DNA of 7,174 bases. Source: Nitrospirota bacterium. Its GTDB lineage: Bacteria > Nitrospirota > Nitrospiria > JACQBZ01. This document shows positions 4,285 to 7,174 of this stretch, one piece after another. Both the position numbers and the translations under genes were made by a program. The number at the start of each line of letters is the position of its first letter. The first letter of the stretch is position 1. The notes beneath the pieces are model-generated. The model was not told where the DNA came from. It saw only the letters and a program-made list of their open reading frames with translations, and did no database searches. The stretch spans positions 1 to 7,174 of the forward strand of contig JACQHO010000078.1 in NCBI GenBank assembly GCA_016198945.1. Direction: 5' to 3'.

Positions 4285-7174
4285 ATGTATTTTAAAGGAC
4301 TTCCAGAACCCCAGGGTCTCTATCATCCGCAGTTTGAAAAAGAGGCCTGCGGCATCGGATTTGTCGCCAATGTCAAAGGCGGCAAGTCCCATGATATTGT
4401 TCGGAAAGGTCTCCAGGTTCTTGAGAATCTGGCGCATCGAGGCGCGGTCGGCTGCGATCCTTGCACGGGGGACGGCGCCGGCATCCTGCTGCAGGTTCCG
4501 CATGAATTCCTGAAACGGTCCTGCGCGGAATCGGGAATCCGTCTTCCCGGGGCCGGGGAGTACGGAATCGGAATGGTTTTTCTGCCGGCCGTGGCATCCC
4601 AACGCACTCCCTGTGAGACCTTGATTGAAAAAATCATCCGCGAAGAAGGGCAACGGCTTCTGGGCTGGCGGGACGTGCCGGTCAAGGAGGCGAATCTTGG
4701 AGACCTCGCCCGGCAAAGCCGCCCGTCCATCCGACAGTTCTTCATCGCGCGGGACATTCTCAGCGAGGCCGAATTCGAACGGAAGCTGTATGTGATCCGG
4801 AAACGGATCGAAAACGCCGTCCGGCGGTCCGCCCTGGAAGGCCGCGGGAATTTTTATATCGCCAGTCTTTCCTCCGGCACCCTTGTGTACAAAGGCCTCC
4901 TGCTTCCGGACCAGATCCCGCTTTTCTATCCGGACCTCGCGGATGAGAGCGTTGTCAGTGCGCTGGCCGTCGTCCATTCGCGTTTTTCGACCAACACCTT
5001 TCCGACCTGGAGCCGGGCCCATCCTTACCGGTATATCTGCCACAATGGAGAGATCAACACGCTGAAGGGGAACATCAACTGGATGCGCGCCCGCGAGGGC
5101 CGGATGGCCTCCGATCTGTTCGGCGAGGATCTGAAAAAACTTTATCCGATTATTGACGAAGAGCAGAGCGATTCGGCCTGTCTGGACAACGCGCTGGAAT
5201 TCCTGGTGATGGGCGGGCGGTCGCTGCCCCACGCGATGATGATGTTGATTCCGGAGGCCTGGTCCGGCGATCCCAACATGGATCTCAACCGTCGAGGGTT
5301 TTATGAATACCACGCCTCGATGCAGGAGCCCTGGGACGGCCCGGCCGCAGTCTGCTTCACGGACGGCAAGCTGGTCGGCGCGACGCTGGACCGCAACGGT
5401 CTCCGGCCGGCCCGATATGTCGTGACGAAGGATGATTTCGTCGTTCTCGCCTCGGAGACGGGCGTGCTTCCGATTCGGCCCGAAGAGGTGAGGACGAAGG
5501 GCCGGCTGCAGCCGGGACGGATGTTTCTGGTAGACACCGCGCAGGGCCGGATCATTGACGACGACGAAATCAAGGCCGACATCGCTTCCCGGAAGCCCTA
5601 CCGCCAGTGGGTGGGGACGAACCGGATCAATCTGGAGGACCTGCCGGAGCCCCTCAACGTTCCGCAGCCGGATCACGTCACGCTGCGGCAGCGTCAGCAG
5701 GCCTTCGGGTACACGATCGAAGACCTGAAGATGATCATGATGCCGATGGCGATCACGGGCGAGGAGCCCGTGGGTTCCATGGGCACCGATACGCCGCTGG
5801 CCGTGCTGTCGGACCGGCCGCAGCTTCTGTTCAAGTATTTCAAGCAGCTGTTTGCCCAGGTGACGAACCCGCCGATCGATCCGATCCGCGAGCAGCTCGT
5901 GATGTCGCTGGTGACGAGCATCGGCCCGAAGGCGAACCTGCTCGGCGAGACGCCGGAATCCTGCCGGCGGATCAAGGTGACCCAGCCGATCCTGACGAAT
6001 GCGGATCTTGAGAAAATCCGGACGATCTCGGACGGCTACTTCAAGGCCAAGACCCTGAGCATGCTTTTCCCGGCGGCCGAGGGTCCGCACGGCCTGGCCG
6101 CGGCCGTCGACCGGCTCTGCCGGCAGGCGTCGGAGGCGATCCGCGCCGGTTATAACTTCATCATCCTGAGCGACCGCGGCGTCAATGCCGAATGGGCGCC
6201 GATCCCCGGCCTCCTGGCTGTGTCGGCCGTTCATCACCATCTCATCCGGGAATGCTCGCGGACGGAGGTCGGCCTGACGATCGAGACCGGCGAGGCCCGG
6301 GAAGTGCACCACTTCGCCTGCCTGATCGGATACGGCGCCGGAAGCATCAATCCCTATCTGGCGTTTGAGACCCTGACCGACATGGTCCGCGACGGTTATC
6401 TGCCCGAGACGATCGATGCCGCGACGGCCGAGTCCAAATTCATCAAGGCGATCAACAAAGGGCTCTTGAAGATTTTCTCGAAGATGGGCATCTCGACCGT
6501 CCAAAGCTACTGCGGCGCCCAGATCTTCGAAGCCATCGGCCTGAGCTCCGACCTCATCGAGCGGTATTTCACCGGGACGGCCTCCCGGGTGGAGGGGGTC
6601 GGGATCGAGACGCTGGCCGAGGAGGTGCTTCGGCGCCATGCGAACGCCTACCGGCAAAACGTTCCGATCCGCCAACTCGACTACGGCGGTGAATATCATT
6701 ACCGCATCCAGGGAGAGCATCACAACTGGAATCCCGAAACGATCGCCCATCTTCAGGAGGCCGCACGAAACAACCGTTATGCCGGTTTCAAGGAATTCAG
6801 CCGGCTTGTCAATGACGAGTCGAGGCAACGCTCCAACCTCCGTGGTCTGTTTGAATTAAGGACCGGCGCGCCGATTCCGTTGGAGGAGGTCGAGCCGGTG
6901 AAGGAGATCGTGAAGCGCTTCACGACCGGTGCGATGTCGTTCGGCGCGTTGGGCAAGGAGGCACACGAAACCCTTGCGATCGCCATGAACCGGATCGGGG
7001 GCAAGAGCAACACGGGCGAGGGCGGCGAGGATCCCGAGCGGTTCATTCCGCTCCCGAACGGGGATTCGAAGAACAGCGCGATCAAACAGGTGGCCTCGGC
7101 CCGGTTCGGCGTCACGACGCATTATCTCGTGAATGCGAAAGAACTGCAGATCAAGATGGCCCAGGGGGCCAAGC
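4285..7174 (+). CDS. gltB: Glutamate synthase large subunit (partial, runs off right edge)
   Basis: The large (alpha) subunit of glutamate synthase, which hydrolyses glutamine and transfers the ammonia through a channel to 2-oxoglutarate, making glutamate in the cytosol. The frame is uninterrupted for 963 codons and leaves the window open; family members have about 1,500. The class II glutaminase domain begins at Cys22 in EACGIGF, the N-terminal nucleophile after removal of a 21-residue propeptide. Other glutaminase residues are Arg233 (HSRFSTNTFPTW), Asn254-Gly255 (HNGEINT) and Asp296 (SDSACLDN). The central domain includes GSMGTDTPLAVLS and YFKQLFAQVTNPPIDPIRE (about 497-530). The FMN/synthase domain starts near 870 with TTGAMSFGALGKEAHETLA and GGKSNTGEGGED. 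The Fe-S cysteines and the C-terminal beta-helix domain lie beyond the edge. ATG 4285 is the only possible start: an in-frame TGA lies at 4249-4251 and no later Met precedes Cys22. It has no Shine-Dalgarno sequence. A CxxC (Cys57, Cys60) in the loop before TGDGAG is unusual. The electron donor (NADPH or ferredoxin) cannot be told. Confidence 0.97.
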   Translation, partial: MYFKGLPEPQGLYHPQFEKEACGIGFVANVKGGKSHDIVRKGLQVLENLAHRGAVGCDPCTGDGAGILLQVPHEFLKRSCAESGIRLPGAGEYGIGMVFLPAVASQRTPCETLIEKIIREEGQRLLGWRDVPVKEANLGDLARQSRPSIRQFFIARDILSEAEFERKLYVIRKRIENAVRRSALEGRGNFYIASLSSGTLVYKGLLLPDQIPLFYPDLADESVVSALAVVHSRFSTNTFPTWSRAHPYRYICHNGEINTLKGNINWMRAREGRMASDLFGEDLKKLYPIIDEEQSDSACLDNALEFLVMGGRSLPHAMMMLIPEAWSGDPNMDLNRRGFYEYHASMQEPWDGPAAVCFTDGKLVGATLDRNGLRPARYVVTKDDFVVLASETGVLPIRPEEVRTKGRLQPGRMFLVDTAQGRIIDDDEIKADIASRKPYRQWVGTNRINLEDLPEPLNVPQPDHVTLRQRQQAFGYTIEDLKMIMMPMAITGEEPVGSMGTDTPLAVLSDRPQLLFKYFKQLFAQVTNPPIDPIREQLVMSLVTSIGPKANLLGETPESCRRIKVTQPILTNADLEKIRTISDGYFKAKTLSMLFPAAEGPHGLAAAVDRLCRQASEAIRAGYNFIILSDRGVNAEWAPIPGLLAVSAVHHHLIRECSRTEVGLTIETGEAREVHHFACLIGYGAGSINPYLAFETLTDMVRDGYLPETIDAATAESKFIKAINKGLLKIFSKMGISTVQSYCGAQIFEAIGLSSDLIERYFTGTASRVEGVGIETLAEEVLRRHANAYRQNVPIRQLDYGGEYHYRIQGEHHNWNPETIAHLQEAARNNRYAGFKEFSRLVNDESRQRSNLRGLFELRTGAPIPLEEVEPVKEIVKRFTTGAMSFGALGKEAHETLAIAMNRIGGKSNTGEGGEDPERFIPLPNGDSKNSAIKQVASARFGVTTHYLVNAKELQIKMAQGAK

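Noticed and set aside
4276..6828. An 850-codon open frame on the minus strand
   Set aside because: It is antisense to gltB, whose plus-strand frame carries every expected glutamate synthase motif. The minus-strand translation is low-complexity, rich in Arg, Gly, Asp and His, and has no domain. It stays open because of GC-rich codon use in gltB.

Overview
The window carries five protein-coding genes and no recognisable RNA gene, CRISPR array or insertion sequence. Base composition is fairly GC-rich. The gene set is ordinary bacterial housekeeping and signalling: the large subunit of glutamate synthase, a PAS-rich hybrid histidine kinase, two small cysteine-pair proteins and a DUF2238 membrane protein. 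The style of the small zinc-ribbon and YggX-like proteins, the GltB N-terminus and the PAS-kinase architecture fit a Gram-negative environmental bacterium, perhaps Nitrospirota or a neighbouring phylum. That placement is an inference from sequence feel and was not tested by any search.

Layout. Positions 1-251 hold no convincing complete gene, but contain a near-palindromic 20-mer (102-121). A DUF2238/YjdF-like integral membrane protein follows on the plus strand (258-971). It converges, across only 8 bp, on a minus-strand block of three genes. Read in transcription order these are a zf-TFIIB-type zinc-ribbon protein (4078-3755), a cytosolic PAS-PAS-PAS-HisKA-HATPase-REC hybrid kinase (3694-1310) and a YggX-like (Fe(2+)-trafficking family) small protein with two added CxxC pairs (1231-980). 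The first two are probably co-transcribed. The YggX-like gene has a good sigma70-type promoter of its own in the 78-bp gap behind the kinase. A 200-bp divergent intergenic region (4085-4284) holds the zinc-ribbon gene promoter, a structured GC-rich inverted-repeat element and the upstream region of gltB. gltB starts at 4285 on the plus strand and runs intact off the right edge (963 codons visible of about 1,500).

Function. GltB makes glutamate from glutamine and 2-oxoglutarate; its partner gltD is not in view. The kinase has no transmembrane segment, so it should sense a cytosolic signal, and its phosphoryl acceptor beyond its own receiver domain is not encoded here. The flanking zinc-ribbon and YggX-like proteins give the minus-strand block a possible metal or redox flavour, but that is only suggestive.

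Two cautions. The longest open frame from 4276 to 6828 on the minus strand (850 codons) is an antisense shadow of gltB, not a gene. I saw no clear new multi-gene system. The items most worth a second look are the four-cysteine YggX variant, the possibly leaderless gltB start, the structured repeat between the divergent promoters, and a CxxC inserted in a conserved glutaminase-domain loop of GltB.
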